Below are positions 1 through 6,686 of a stretch of DNA of 7,465 bases, piece after piece. The stretch comes from a bacterium (GTDB lineage: Bacteria > Actinomycetota > Acidimicrobiia > UBA5794 > ZC4RG35). A program made the position numbers and the translations under genes. The stretch lies in assembly GCA_028819835.1 (NCBI GenBank), contig JAPPKR010000262.1:1-7465 (forward strand), in the 5' to 3' direction. How positions within the stretch are numbered: the stretch's first letter is position 1; each line of letters begins with the position of its first letter. The notes beneath the pieces were generated by a model that ran no database searches, had not been told where the DNA came from, and worked only from the letters and a program-made list of their open reading frames with translations.

Positions 1-398
1 CCCTGGCGGAGCGGATCAGAGCCGGAGGGGCGGGCATCCCGGCCTTCTACACCCCGACCGCCGCCGGCACCGACCTGGAAGCCGGGAAGGAGCGACGGGA
101 GTTCGACGGGCGCCCCTGCCTCCTGGAGCATGCCCTGGTGGCGGACTGGGCCCTGATCAAAGCCCGGGCCGCCGATTCCCACGGCAACCTGGTGTACAAC
201 AAGACCGCCCGCAATTTCTCCCCACTCATGGCCATGGCCGGCCGCACCACGGTGGCGCAGGTCTCCGAGGTCGTCGAGCCGGGAGGCCTGGACCCCGAAG
301 CGGTGATCACGCCGGGCATCTTCGTCGATCACGTGGTGCATGTGCCGAACCCTGAGCACGAGTCGGAGTTGGTGGCCCGGGGAGCCCGCTACCCATGA
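1..398 (+). CDS. 3-oxoacid CoA-transferase subunit A, 3' part (5' end outside window)
   Basis: This is the C-terminal 131 residues of the alpha subunit of a two-subunit family I CoA-transferase, which moves CoA between an acyl-CoA donor (usually succinyl-CoA) and a 3-oxoacid such as acetoacetate or 3-oxoadipate. Reading opens at base 3 and runs to the TGA at 396-398. Recognisable family blocks, in order, are IPAFYTPTAAGT, GKERREFDG, a LVADWALIKA stretch, DSHGNLVYNKTARNF, and a VEPGGLDPEAVITPGIFVD block near the end. The N-terminal half, including the glycine-rich CoA-binding GxGGF region, lies outside the window. The stop overlaps the subunit B start (ATGA, 395-398), so the two subunits are probably translationally coupled in equal amounts. 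ScoA, AtoD and PcaI cannot be told apart from this fragment, so no symbol is given. The family call is secure; the physiological substrate is open. Confidence 0.93.
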   Translation, partial: LAERIRAGGAGIPAFYTPTAAGTDLEAGKERREFDGRPCLLEHALVADWALIKARAADSHGNLVYNKTARNFSPLMAMAGRTTVAQVSEVVEPGGLDPEAVITPGIFVDHVVHVPNPEHESELVARGARYP

Positions 399-1054
399 GC
401 CCCACCGCGATGGGCCTGACGACCCGCCAGGTCGCCCGGCGGGCCGCACAGGACATCCCCGACGGCTCCTATGTCAACCTGGGCATCGGACTGCCCGAGT
501 TGATCGCCCTCTTCATCCCGGACGACCGGGAGATAGTGCTGCACATCGAGAACGGTCTGCTGGGAATGGGCCCTTCACCCGAGCCCGGCGAGGGCGATCC
601 CGAACTGATCAACGCCGGCAAGAAGCAGGTCACCACCCGGCCGGGCGCCGCCTACTTCCACCAGGCCGACAGCTTCGCCATGATCCGCGGGGGTCACCTC
701 GATCTCAGCGTGCTGGGCGCCCTGGAGGTGGCGGCCAACGGCGACCTGGCCAACTGGTCGACCGGTGGGGAGGGCGCCATCCCGGCGGTGGGCGGAGCGA
801 TGGACCTGGTGTCCGGCGTGAAGGCCGTATACGTCCTCACCAGACACTGCACCCGGGACGGGACGCCCAAGCTCGTCGAGCGCTGCTCCTATCCGCTCAC
901 CGGCGCCGGCGTGGTGGACCGCGTCTACACCGACCTGGCCGTGATCGAGATCACCGCCGACGGCTTCGAGGTCGTCGAACTGTCTCCCGGCGTGTCCTTC
1001 GACCATGTCGCGGCACGAACGGCTGCGCCGATTCGGGACGCACGACCCGCCTAG
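395..1054 (+). CDS. 3-oxoacid CoA-transferase subunit B
   Basis: This 219-residue protein is the catalytic beta subunit and has the usual family length. The active-site glutamate that forms the glutamyl-CoA thioester is E52, in the IENGLLGMGP block (family pattern SENGxLG). Other blocks are VNLGIGLPEL at 28-37, GGHLDLSVLGALEV in the middle, GAMDLVSGVKAVYV, and the C-terminal PKLVERCSYPLTG followed by VYTDLAVIE. The ATG at 395 overlaps the subunit A stop by 4 bp. A GGGGAG Shine-Dalgarno-like run lies about 10 bases upstream, which supports this start. All core blocks are intact, so the enzyme should be active with its partner. The expected role is activation of 3-oxoacids to CoA esters for thiolase cleavage (ketone-body, butyrate or aromatic-ring end pathways). 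No thiolase or ring-cleavage gene is visible to choose among these. It converges on the M20 gene and is probably not part of that operon. Confidence 0.95.
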   Translation: MSPTAMGLTTRQVARRAAQDIPDGSYVNLGIGLPELIALFIPDDREIVLHIENGLLGMGPSPEPGEGDPELINAGKKQVTTRPGAAYFHQADSFAMIRGGHLDLSVLGALEVAANGDLANWSTGGEGAIPAVGGAMDLVSGVKAVYVLTRHCTRDGTPKLVERCSYPLTGAGVVDRVYTDLAVIEITADGFEVVELSPGVSFDHVAARTAAPIRDARPA

Positions 1055-1083
1055 TCAGCCGTTCCGGCAACGCAATTCCTCCC

Positions 1084-1105
1084 GATGGCGGGGCGTTGCG
1101 CCATC
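1084..1105. terminator. Hairpin between convergent genes, possible bidirectional terminator
   Basis: The 78-bp gap between the two convergent genes (stops at 1054 and 1133) contains a perfect 7-bp inverted repeat. GATGGCG at 1084-1090 pairs with CGCCATC at 1099-1105 across an 8-base loop. Being symmetric, it could act on transcripts from either side. There is no T-run on either strand, so it is not a classical intrinsic terminator. U-tract-less hairpins are often proposed as terminators in GC-rich actinobacteria. The repeat is seen directly; the role is inferred from its position. Confidence 0.4.
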
Positions 1106-1132
1106 TCCGCGGTCAACGGGTTGGGCGGGTCC

Positions 1133-2323
1133 TCATTGCAGAGAGTGCGGTCCATCCGCCTCCACCGCCGCTTCGAACCCGGCGGCCACGCCGCAGCAGT
1201 AAGCGGCGGCCGCCAGGAGGACGGCCTCGTCGTGGGGCAGGTAGTCAGCGCTGTGCAGGTGGGCTTCGCCGAGCTGGGAGGGCGCCCCGGCGAACACCAT
1301 CAGGGTGGGAGCGATCTCTCCGAAGAAGGAGAAGTCGTCAGCGCCCATCGACCTGAATTGGGCGACGGTCGGAAGGGACGCCTGCGGGGCCCACCGCCTG
1401 AAGGCCTCCACCAGGGCCGGGGCGTTGACCAGCGGGGGCTCGCCCCGTTCCAGGCGCACCGAGGCGCGACACCCGTGGGCGGCGGCCGTGGCGGCGGCGA
1501 TCTCCTCCACCAACTCCTGCAGCGCCTTTCGGCTTCGAGCAGTCATGGCTCGAAGGGTCCCGGTGCAGGTTGCGGAACCGGGTAGGACGTTGGGCGCGGT
1601 CCCGCTGTGGACCGATCCGACCGAGACCACCACCGGCTCCAACGGGTCGACTCTCCGGCCGGCGATCTGGTGAAGAGCCGTGATCGTGGCGCTCATGGCT
1701 CCGATGACATCGTCTGATTCGTGGGGGTAACCGCCGTGCCCACCCCTGCCCTCGATGGTGATCTCGAACGCGTCCGAGGAGGCGTTGATCGTGCCCTCCC
1801 CCACCGCCAGGTGGTTGGCCGGCACTCGCGGATGAGTGTGGACGGCAATGGCGGCAACGGGGTTGACAAACAACCTCTCCGCATCGTTCACCAGGCGTCG
1901 GGCTCCCGAGGGGTACGTCTCCTCGGACGGCTGAAAGACCGCGGTGACACCTACCGGCAGCCGGTCCTCGACCGCGCGGAGGGCGGTGACCGTCCCCACG
2001 AGAGCCGCCATGTTGATGTCGTGGCCGCAGGCATGCATCCAACCGTTGGTCGAGGCGTAGTCCCGACGCGGGGGTTCGGCAACCTCGAGACCGTCCAGTT
2101 CGGCTCTCAGGATCACGGCGCCTCTCTCCACCGGCCCGATGTGCACCACCGTTGCGGTGTCGATCTCATGGGAGGTGGGCCCCAGGTGTCGCCGGATCAG
2201 CTTGGCGGTCTCCCACTCCTGGTTGCCGGGCTCGGGGACCGCGTGGAGAGCGTGTCTCAGTTTGACAAGCCGCGCCGAATCCTCCCGGATTGCGCTGAGA
2301 AGGCTCTTCAGAAGCGCGTTCAC
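1133..2323 (-). CDS. M20 (M20D-like) metal-dependent amidohydrolase / N-acyl amino acid hydrolase
   Basis: This 396-residue zinc or manganese hydrolase belongs to the family of N-acyl-amino-acid amidohydrolases, hippurate hydrolase and plant auxin-conjugate hydrolases, which split amide bonds between an acyl group and an amino acid. Expected metal-ligand motifs are present: HACGHD with C99 and H101, the catalytic pair E134-E135 in PSEET, H162 in AVHTHP, and a C-terminal H357 in LHSADY. The dimerisation-domain block GRGGHGGYPHES lies at 192-203, followed by SGTAPNVLPG and GTLRAM. Variations are RAELDGLEV where RADMDALPV is usual, and HSADY where HHPxFD is usual. No signal peptide is seen, so it is cytoplasmic. 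The GTG start at 2323 overlaps the TGA of the upstream amidohydrolase gene by 4 bp (GTGA) and has no clear Shine-Dalgarno, so translation by coupling is likely. It is the last gene of the six-gene run. The family is firm; the substrate is unknown. Confidence 0.9.
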   Translation of the reverse strand: MNALLKSLLSAIREDSARLVKLRHALHAVPEPGNQEWETAKLIRRHLGPTSHEIDTATVVHIGPVERGAVILRAELDGLEVAEPPRRDYASTNGWMHACGHDINMAALVGTVTALRAVEDRLPVGVTAVFQPSEETYPSGARRLVNDAERLFVNPVAAIAVHTHPRVPANHLAVGEGTINASSDAFEITIEGRGGHGGYPHESDDVIGAMSATITALHQIAGRRVDPLEPVVVSVGSVHSGTAPNVLPGSATCTGTLRAMTARSRKALQELVEEIAAATAAAHGCRASVRLERGEPPLVNAPALVEAFRRWAPQASLPTVAQFRSMGADDFSFFGEIAPTLMVFAGAPSQLGEAHLHSADYLPHDEAVLLAAAAYCCGVAAGFEAAVEADGPHSLQ

Positions 2324-3474
2324 CGGCCCAACCGGTAGAGCCTCTCGGCGTTGGAGCGTCCGATTGCGCTTGCGATCTCGACCGCGTCGGAAAGCGAGCA
2401 GAAGCCCCGTCGCCGCCAGTCCTCAAGCAACGAAGAGAGCGCGCTCCGGAATCGCATGGACCCGATGTAGTAGAGCTCGGGAAGGCCGAAGGCGTCGCTG
2501 GAGTACAGCACCTTCTCGAAGGGCGCCACCTCGAGAGTCTCGGCGAGTATGCGGTCGTACCCGAGGGCGGCATGGGTGTTGACCTCACCGGTGTCGATGT
2601 AGACATTCGGATAGACCGCGGCCAGGTAGGCGGCTTGGCGGTGGTAGGGCCAGCAGTGAAGGAAGCAGACGTTCACCGACGATGGGATCCGCCTGAGCCA
2701 GGGCGTGAAACGAGCCGGGTCCGCGCGCCACAGTTCGAGGTCCCGGTCGCCGAAGCCGCTGTGCAACTGGAGCGGGATTCCCAGGTCCTCCGCCACCTCC
2801 ACGCCGACCCACAGGCAGTGGCGGAGGAGGACCACATCCTCCAGGCGGCTGCCGGGACTCCATCCGGCCAGCGCCGCCGAGACGGCCTCCACAGACGGGC
2901 GGTCGGGGTCGATGTCCAGACCGGCCCGGTAGGCGATGATCGACTTGAGTCCCACCGCACCCCCGGCCCGGTTCGCCAGCCTGCGGGCGAACTCATCGAT
3001 GAAGCCCTCGCCGCCGACCGAGGCGAAGACCTCCTCGGCCACGGCTTCGATTCGGACGACCTCGTGGGTCTCGAAGTCGCCCGCCTTCTTCATGGCGGCG
3101 GGGGTGTGCACCTCACCGGAGAGGTGACCGGTGTCGATGAGTAGGTCGCTGAGTCCGGCGCCGGCCAACATGCGCCGGGCCACCGCCGGTTCCCCGAGGG
3201 AGGACCGGCGCCTCAAGTACTCGGTGATCGGAGTGTGCGGATCGACATCGAGAAGCGGCGCGCAGAGTGATCGCACGGCCAGCCCCAGGGGCGATGCGAT
3301 CGGGTCGATGGCCGACAGCATCTCCCGGCCGCCCTCGGTCAGAAGGGAAGCGAAGTCTTCGGGGCTCAACGGTGCAGAACTGACGCCGTGACAGTGGTGG
3401 TCCACCAACTCAAGATCGGCGATCGCCGAGGCCGTCTCCGAGCGGCGGCTAGTACGCATCGACGTACTTGGCAA
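2320..3474 (-). CDS. FluG N-terminal-type TIM-barrel amidohydrolase (Amidohydro_2-like)
   Basis: This protein of up to 384 residues is a metal-dependent amidohydrolase of the type fused to a glutamine-synthetase-like domain in fungal FluG and plant NodGS. Visible metal or catalytic positions are the HxH pair H27/H29 in VDHHCHG, K177 in GLKSIIAYR, H238 in QLHSGFGD, H273 in FLHCWPYHRQA, and D327 in YSSDAFG. The block from FLHCWPYH through YPNVYIDTG to SSDAFGLPELYYIG is the part that most recalls FluG. It should cleave an amide or related C-N bond on a small molecule in the cytoplasm. The start is uncertain. TTG at 3474 has a GAGG about 9 bases upstream and overlaps the ligase gene by 26 bp. ATG at 3459 lacks a clear ribosome site and gives 379 residues with an 11-bp overlap. 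The TGA stop overlaps the M20 GTG. Its overlap with the ligase gene suggests a functional pair. Confidence 0.85.
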   Translation of the reverse strand: MPSTSMRTSRRSETASAIADLELVDHHCHGVSSAPLSPEDFASLLTEGGREMLSAIDPIASPLGLAVRSLCAPLLDVDPHTPITEYLRRRSSLGEPAVARRMLAGAGLSDLLIDTGHLSGEVHTPAAMKKAGDFETHEVVRIEAVAEEVFASVGGEGFIDEFARRLANRAGGAVGLKSIIAYRAGLDIDPDRPSVEAVSAALAGWSPGSRLEDVVLLRHCLWVGVEVAEDLGIPLQLHSGFGDRDLELWRADPARFTPWLRRIPSSVNVCFLHCWPYHRQAAYLAAVYPNVYIDTGEVNTHAALGYDRILAETLEVAPFEKVLYSSDAFGLPELYYIGSMRFRSALSSLLEDWRRRGFCSLSDAVEIASAIGRSNAERLYRLGR

Positions 3475-4744
3475 TCAGCTCAGCCTCGTCGACCCCGGCG
3501 AACATCGCCACCTCGTTTCTCTTCATGGTCAGATAGCACTCCAGCAGATCCGAGTCGAGGGCCTCCGCGATCACCGAGTCCCGCTCCAGGCAGTCCAGCG
3601 CCTCACCCAGCGACTGGGGCAACCGGGTGATGCCCCTCTCCTTCAACTCTGCCTCCGAGAGCACGGACGGGTCGAACTCGACAGACTCCGGACACGGGAG
3701 TTCTCTCTCCAAACCATCCATGCCGGCGATCAAGAGGCCCGTGAGCGCAAGGTATGGGTTGGCGGCCGCGTCGGATGGCCGGTACTCGAGGTTCGCCCGT
3801 TCTTGATCGTGATCGCCGTCCACTCTCGATCTGGGGGCGACGCGAACCGCAGCCTCGCGATTCTGGTTTCCGAACACCACGTAGGCCGCACTCCAGGAGT
3901 GCGGCCGCAGCCGGAGGTAGGACGCCACCGTGGGGGCGGTGAGTGCGGTCAGCGCCGGGAGGTGGGCGACAATTCCGGCGGCGAACTGCTGGGCCGCCGG
4001 GGAAAGGCCGTGGTCGCCGCGGGGATCGTGTGTGACAGGCTGGCCCTGCCGGCCAAGGAGGCTGAAATGGATGTGCACGCCGTTGGTCCCCGCACCCGGG
4101 CCGATGACCGGGGCGAAGGTGATGCGGCGACCCTGTCGGCGGGCGATCTCTCGGACCACCGTGCGGGTTATCACCGCCCTGTCCGCGGCCCCGACGCCCA
4201 CTGCGGGGCGGGTCGTGACTTCGAACTGGTGCTGACCGAACTCCGGGAGGATGTTCTCGGGCTCGACGCCCGCCTCATCCAGCGCGCTGAAGATCTCCTC
4301 CAGCAACGGTTCGACAACCCGGGCGGCCTCAAGCGAGAATGGTGCGGGGGGCGCCGCATCGGTCACGTGTGAGAATTCCTGCTCGAAGGCGGCCAGCAAC
4401 GACAGGCCGAAGTCCTCCTCGAGCCGCGCGGCCTGAGACAAGAGCGCCCCGCGGGGACAGGATCGCCAAGGTGTGCCTTCCAGGTCGGTAGCCGTGCAGA
4501 GGACGAAGTTCATCTCCGCGGCGGTCGGCGTCCCCGGGATGTGGACCAGCGTGGCGGGATCGGGCACCAATCGCAGGTCTCCGACCGGTCCCCAGGGATT
4601 GTCGACCAATGCCCCGAACGGGTCGAGGGCCAGGTCCGCCGGGACCCAGCCAACCGACTGGGATCCCTCCGGGTCATAGTCGGGGATCGCCCGGCCGCGG
4701 CTGATCGCCGCCAGGTCGGTGTGCGCCAGCCACGTCAAAGCCAT
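3449..4744 (-). CDS. Glutamine synthetase-like ATP-dependent ligase, FluG C-terminal type (not GlnA)
   Basis: This 431-residue glutamine-synthetase-fold ligase would form an amide on the gamma-carboxyl of glutamate or a similar acid, using ATP through an acyl phosphate. ATG at 4744 is chosen because GGAGGT sits 9 bases upstream; reading is also open back to 4828. Retained metal and substrate residues are E121 and E123 in FEQEF, E168 and E175 in EFGQHQFEV, H224 and H226 in GVHIHFS, R296 and R301 in NREAAVR, and E320 and R322 in NLEYRPSDAAANPY. The substrate-side loop reads GDLRLVPD at 55-62 without the FDGSS signature of true glutamine synthetase. The KP lysine of the ATP signature is replaced (APVIGPGAGTNG), and the adenylylation tyrosine loop is absent. 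It is therefore unlikely to be the housekeeping ammonia-assimilating enzyme. Relatives include FluG, NodGS and gamma-glutamyl-amine ligases. The overlapping amidohydrolase gene completes the FluG pair. The amine substrate is not predictable. Confidence 0.88.
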   Translation of the reverse strand: MALTWLAHTDLAAISRGRAIPDYDPEGSQSVGWVPADLALDPFGALVDNPWGPVGDLRLVPDPATLVHIPGTPTAAEMNFVLCTATDLEGTPWRSCPRGALLSQAARLEEDFGLSLLAAFEQEFSHVTDAAPPAPFSLEAARVVEPLLEEIFSALDEAGVEPENILPEFGQHQFEVTTRPAVGVGAADRAVITRTVVREIARRQGRRITFAPVIGPGAGTNGVHIHFSLLGRQGQPVTHDPRGDHGLSPAAQQFAAGIVAHLPALTALTAPTVASYLRLRPHSWSAAYVVFGNQNREAAVRVAPRSRVDGDHDQERANLEYRPSDAAANPYLALTGLLIAGMDGLERELPCPESVEFDPSVLSEAELKERGITRLPQSLGEALDCLERDSVIAEALDSDLLECYLTMKRNEVAMFAGVDEAELIAKYVDAY

Positions 4745-4799
4745 GCCCGAACCACCTCCTCGATCTTTCTGGGAATGTTGGCGGGGTTGTACCGGGTCA

Positions 4800-4816
4800 C
4801 CTGCTGTGTGTGCAGG
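4800..4816 (-). promoter_or_regulatory. Small inverted repeat in the leader of the ligase gene
   Basis: The only sizeable gap inside the six-gene run is the 87 bp between the hydrolase stop (4832) and the ligase ATG (4744). It holds a perfect CCTGC/GCAGG repeat with a 7-base TGTGTGT loop. It is flanked by imperfect GGTCAC and TTCACC arms that could lengthen the stem with mismatches. No convincing -10/-35 pair at proper spacing was found here. It may be an attenuator, an operator or an mRNA processing site; a chance repeat is also possible. Confidence 0.22.
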
Positions 4817-4831
4817 GTTCACCTTCAAAGC

Positions 4832-5683
4832 CTAGGTTTCGAGAAGGGATTCCCGGCGTCCACCTCGGGATGTCTGCTCCTGGACCCAGGCGACTATGTC
4901 ATCAACCATCCCCATCCCCTGGGGCTCGATGATCGATCCGTGCCTGATACCGGGATATACCTTGCGGTCAACCGAAGGGAGGTCCCCCATCGACTCGGTG
5001 GCGGACAGGGGGACGAGGTGGTCAGCGGCGCCGTGAAGCACCAGCGTGCGGGCGTTGTATTGATCGACCGAGCGTCCGGCCCGCTCCATGTGCTCCAGTA
5101 TGAGCGCCCCCAGGCGCGCGGTGGTGCGGGTCGTCCTCATGGGGTCGGCTCGGTGGAGAGCGACCGTCGCCGGGTCGGTGAACACCCTGTTGAGATCGAT
5201 CCAGTTGGCGAAAGTCATACGAGGCGCAATCCTGGCCAACAACGGCGCCACCCGGCGCTGCCAGGCCGGGGCGAGATCCCCGACCGCCGGTGCGTGGAGG
5301 ACCACCAAGTCCGGTTGGGGATGGTCCGACAAGGTGTATTCGACCGCTATAAGGCCCCCGAGGGAGTGACCAAGTAGCACGACCGGCAGGTCGGTGGACA
5401 GCAGTGGGACCAGACTGTCGCGAACCTGGTGGAGGAAGTCAGACCAATCTTCGATGTCGGCGCGGCGCCCGCCGGAGGCGCCACACCCCCGCAGGTCGAA
5501 CCCGTGGGTGTCTATTCCCGCCGACGACAACCGGGCGCCGACCAGTTCCCAGAGGCCCGAGTGTTCGGCTGCGCCGTGAATCAGGAGGGCCGCCGCCCAT
5601 GGATCCCGACATCGCCATCGTCTGCGCAGTTCCCTGAAACCATCGGCGGCTGCAACGATCTCACTGGTGCTGGTGGCGTTCAA
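4832..5683 (-). CDS. Alpha/beta hydrolase, monoacylglycerol lipase-like
   Basis: This 283-residue serine hydrolase has the alpha/beta fold of the monoacylglycerol lipase/lysophospholipase group. The oxyanion-side block HGAAEHSGLW lies at 36-45, followed by FDLRGCGASGGRR at 62-74. The nucleophile elbow GHSLGG has S107, the acid is D221 in HGAADHLVP, and the histidine is H248 in GIRHGS. The complete triad argues for activity on an ester, possibly a lipid or small acyl ester. No signal peptide or membrane segment is seen. The only reasonable start is TTG at 5683, because no ATG or GTG precedes the first conserved strand. It lies 7 bp after the DUF1648 stop and has a weak ribosome site, so coupling to the upstream gene is likely. 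In this operon it could supply or clear acyl esters for the downstream ligase and amidases, but that is inference. It could also be an unrelated passenger. Confidence 0.88.
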   Translation of the reverse strand: MNATSTSEIVAAADGFRELRRRWRCRDPWAAALLIHGAAEHSGLWELVGARLSSAGIDTHGFDLRGCGASGGRRADIEDWSDFLHQVRDSLVPLLSTDLPVVLLGHSLGGLIAVEYTLSDHPQPDLVVLHAPAVGDLAPAWQRRVAPLLARIAPRMTFANWIDLNRVFTDPATVALHRADPMRTTRTTARLGALILEHMERAGRSVDQYNARTLVLHGAADHLVPLSATESMGDLPSVDRKVYPGIRHGSIIEPQGMGMVDDIVAWVQEQTSRGGRRESLLET

Positions 5684-5690
5684 GATCTAC

Positions 5691-6686
5691 TCAGAGTATT
5701 GACTCCCTTTCGGAAGTCGGGTTCAGGGCGGCCTGGCGCGAGATTTCGGCATTCAACAGGCGGACCGGATCCTCCGGATCATCGATGGTCACCGCGAACA
5801 CCCTGCCATCCCGAAGGTCCAGGCGAATCCCGGGACCCGCACGCAGCACCACCGCAGCCCGCCTCATGATGGCCAGGCTGCCCCGGTAGCCCCATCCGCC
5901 CCATGCGGTTGGCCGGATGTCCACGGCCCGAGCCACGGCGATGCGCCGGATGGGTATCGACCTGCGAGGCCAGCCCAGGAACCCGTACCGCACCCCAAGC
6001 CCCGACTGGTCGGCCGTGACCCGTATCCGCCCGAAAAAGGTCATGAGAATCGAGATGCCCAGCATGACCAGACCGATCCATGGCTCCGTGATCAGCAACA
6101 GAACCACACCGACCAGCAAGACGGCCAGGCCCAGCACCAACGGCCACCTGGCGGACAAAGTGGCGCTCCAGAACACCCGCTCTGTGGGGGAGAGATCCAT
6201 CGCCGGAGGCGCGGCGTCCGTCCCGGCCTGCCGCCTGCATGGAAGCGAGGAAGCTATCCACGCGGCCAGACCGGCCAAAGCCACGCTGCCGATGATCCAG
6301 GCGATCACGGCCCACGGAGAGAGTGTGGCGTCCTGCCATCGATCCAGCCCACGTTGGCTGATGACGGTGATGGCGAGGATCCCCGCCGAGACGGCTCCCA
6401 AGAAGGCGCCCACTGCCGAAACGCTCGGCGCAACCATGGGCTGGAACCTCCGCCGGGCCAGGGCGACGGTCACACAGGCTCCCAGGCCAATCGCCATCAT
6501 TGCCCCGCATACGACCAGGAACACCTCGGGTGTCATCGAACCGTCCGCTCTTCCGGAGACGCCGAAGTGACTGGCTATCCGGTCGGGCAGGTCGGATCGA
6601 TAGGCCCGATAGGGAACCAGGCCGATGGCCGCCACCGCCACCGGAATGACGACGCCAAGCACTGTGCGGCTTGTCTTCTCTTTCAC
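5691..6686 (-). CDS. DUF1648-family integral membrane protein with C-terminal PH-like cytoplasmic domain
   Basis: This 331-residue membrane protein has an N-terminal DUF1648 module: a membrane segment at about 9-27, then a loop whose LPDRIASHFGVSGRADG stretch is the family signature, then a second segment at about 55-76. Further hydrophobic segments lie near 90-110, 125-148 and 182-216, the last probably two passes. A linker at about 149-165 looks cytoplasmic. Residues 221-315 form a soluble tail with the RRSIPIRRIAVARAVDI and AWGGWGYRG blocks seen in related actinobacterial proteins, resembling a bacterial PH-like domain. The DUF1648 domain also occurs in the SdpI antitoxin/signalling protein of Bacillus, but the function here is unknown. 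GTG at 6686 has GGAGG 7 bases upstream and overlaps the GntR stop by 4 bp (GTGA). This tight link with a YtrA-type regulator suggests they act together, for example as a regulator with a membrane sensor or immunity partner. Confidence 0.85.
   Translation of the reverse strand: MKEKTSRTVLGVVIPVAVAAIGLVPYRAYRSDLPDRIASHFGVSGRADGSMTPEVFLVVCGAMMAIGLGACVTVALARRRFQPMVAPSVSAVGAFLGAVSAGILAITVISQRGLDRWQDATLSPWAVIAWIIGSVALAGLAAWIASSLPCRRQAGTDAAPPAMDLSPTERVFWSATLSARWPLVLGLAVLLVGVVLLLITEPWIGLVMLGISILMTFFGRIRVTADQSGLGVRYGFLGWPRRSIPIRRIAVARAVDIRPTAWGGWGYRGSLAIMRRAAVVLRAGPGIRLDLRDGRVFAVTIDDPEDPVRLLNAEISRQAALNPTSERESIL

Noticed and set aside
340..1356. Long plus-strand open frame of 338 codons
   Set aside because: It overlaps the well-supported CoA-transferase subunit B gene in another frame. 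Its product is an arginine/proline/glycine-rich string with no domain, as expected from GC-rich DNA read out of frame.
3449..4744. Housekeeping glutamine synthetase glnA
   Set aside because: FDGSS, the KP lysine and the adenylylation loop are missing, and the gene sits beside a FluG-type amidohydrolase rather than nitrogen-control genes.
4745..4828. Extended N-terminus of the ligase (28 extra residues from 4828)
   Set aside because: The extension is polar and unlike the family. The ATG at 4744 has a strong GGAGGT site at proper distance and begins with a family-like sequence.
4541..5377. Plus-strand open frame of 278 codons opposite the ligase and hydrolase genes
   Set aside because: It is antisense to two genes with complete catalytic motifs and shows no recognisable domain or ribosome site.
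5917..6570. Plus-strand open frame of 217 codons opposite the DUF1648 gene
   Set aside because: Its low-complexity composition reflects the antisense of a hydrophobic membrane protein. The DUF1648 signature and the ribosome site support the minus strand.
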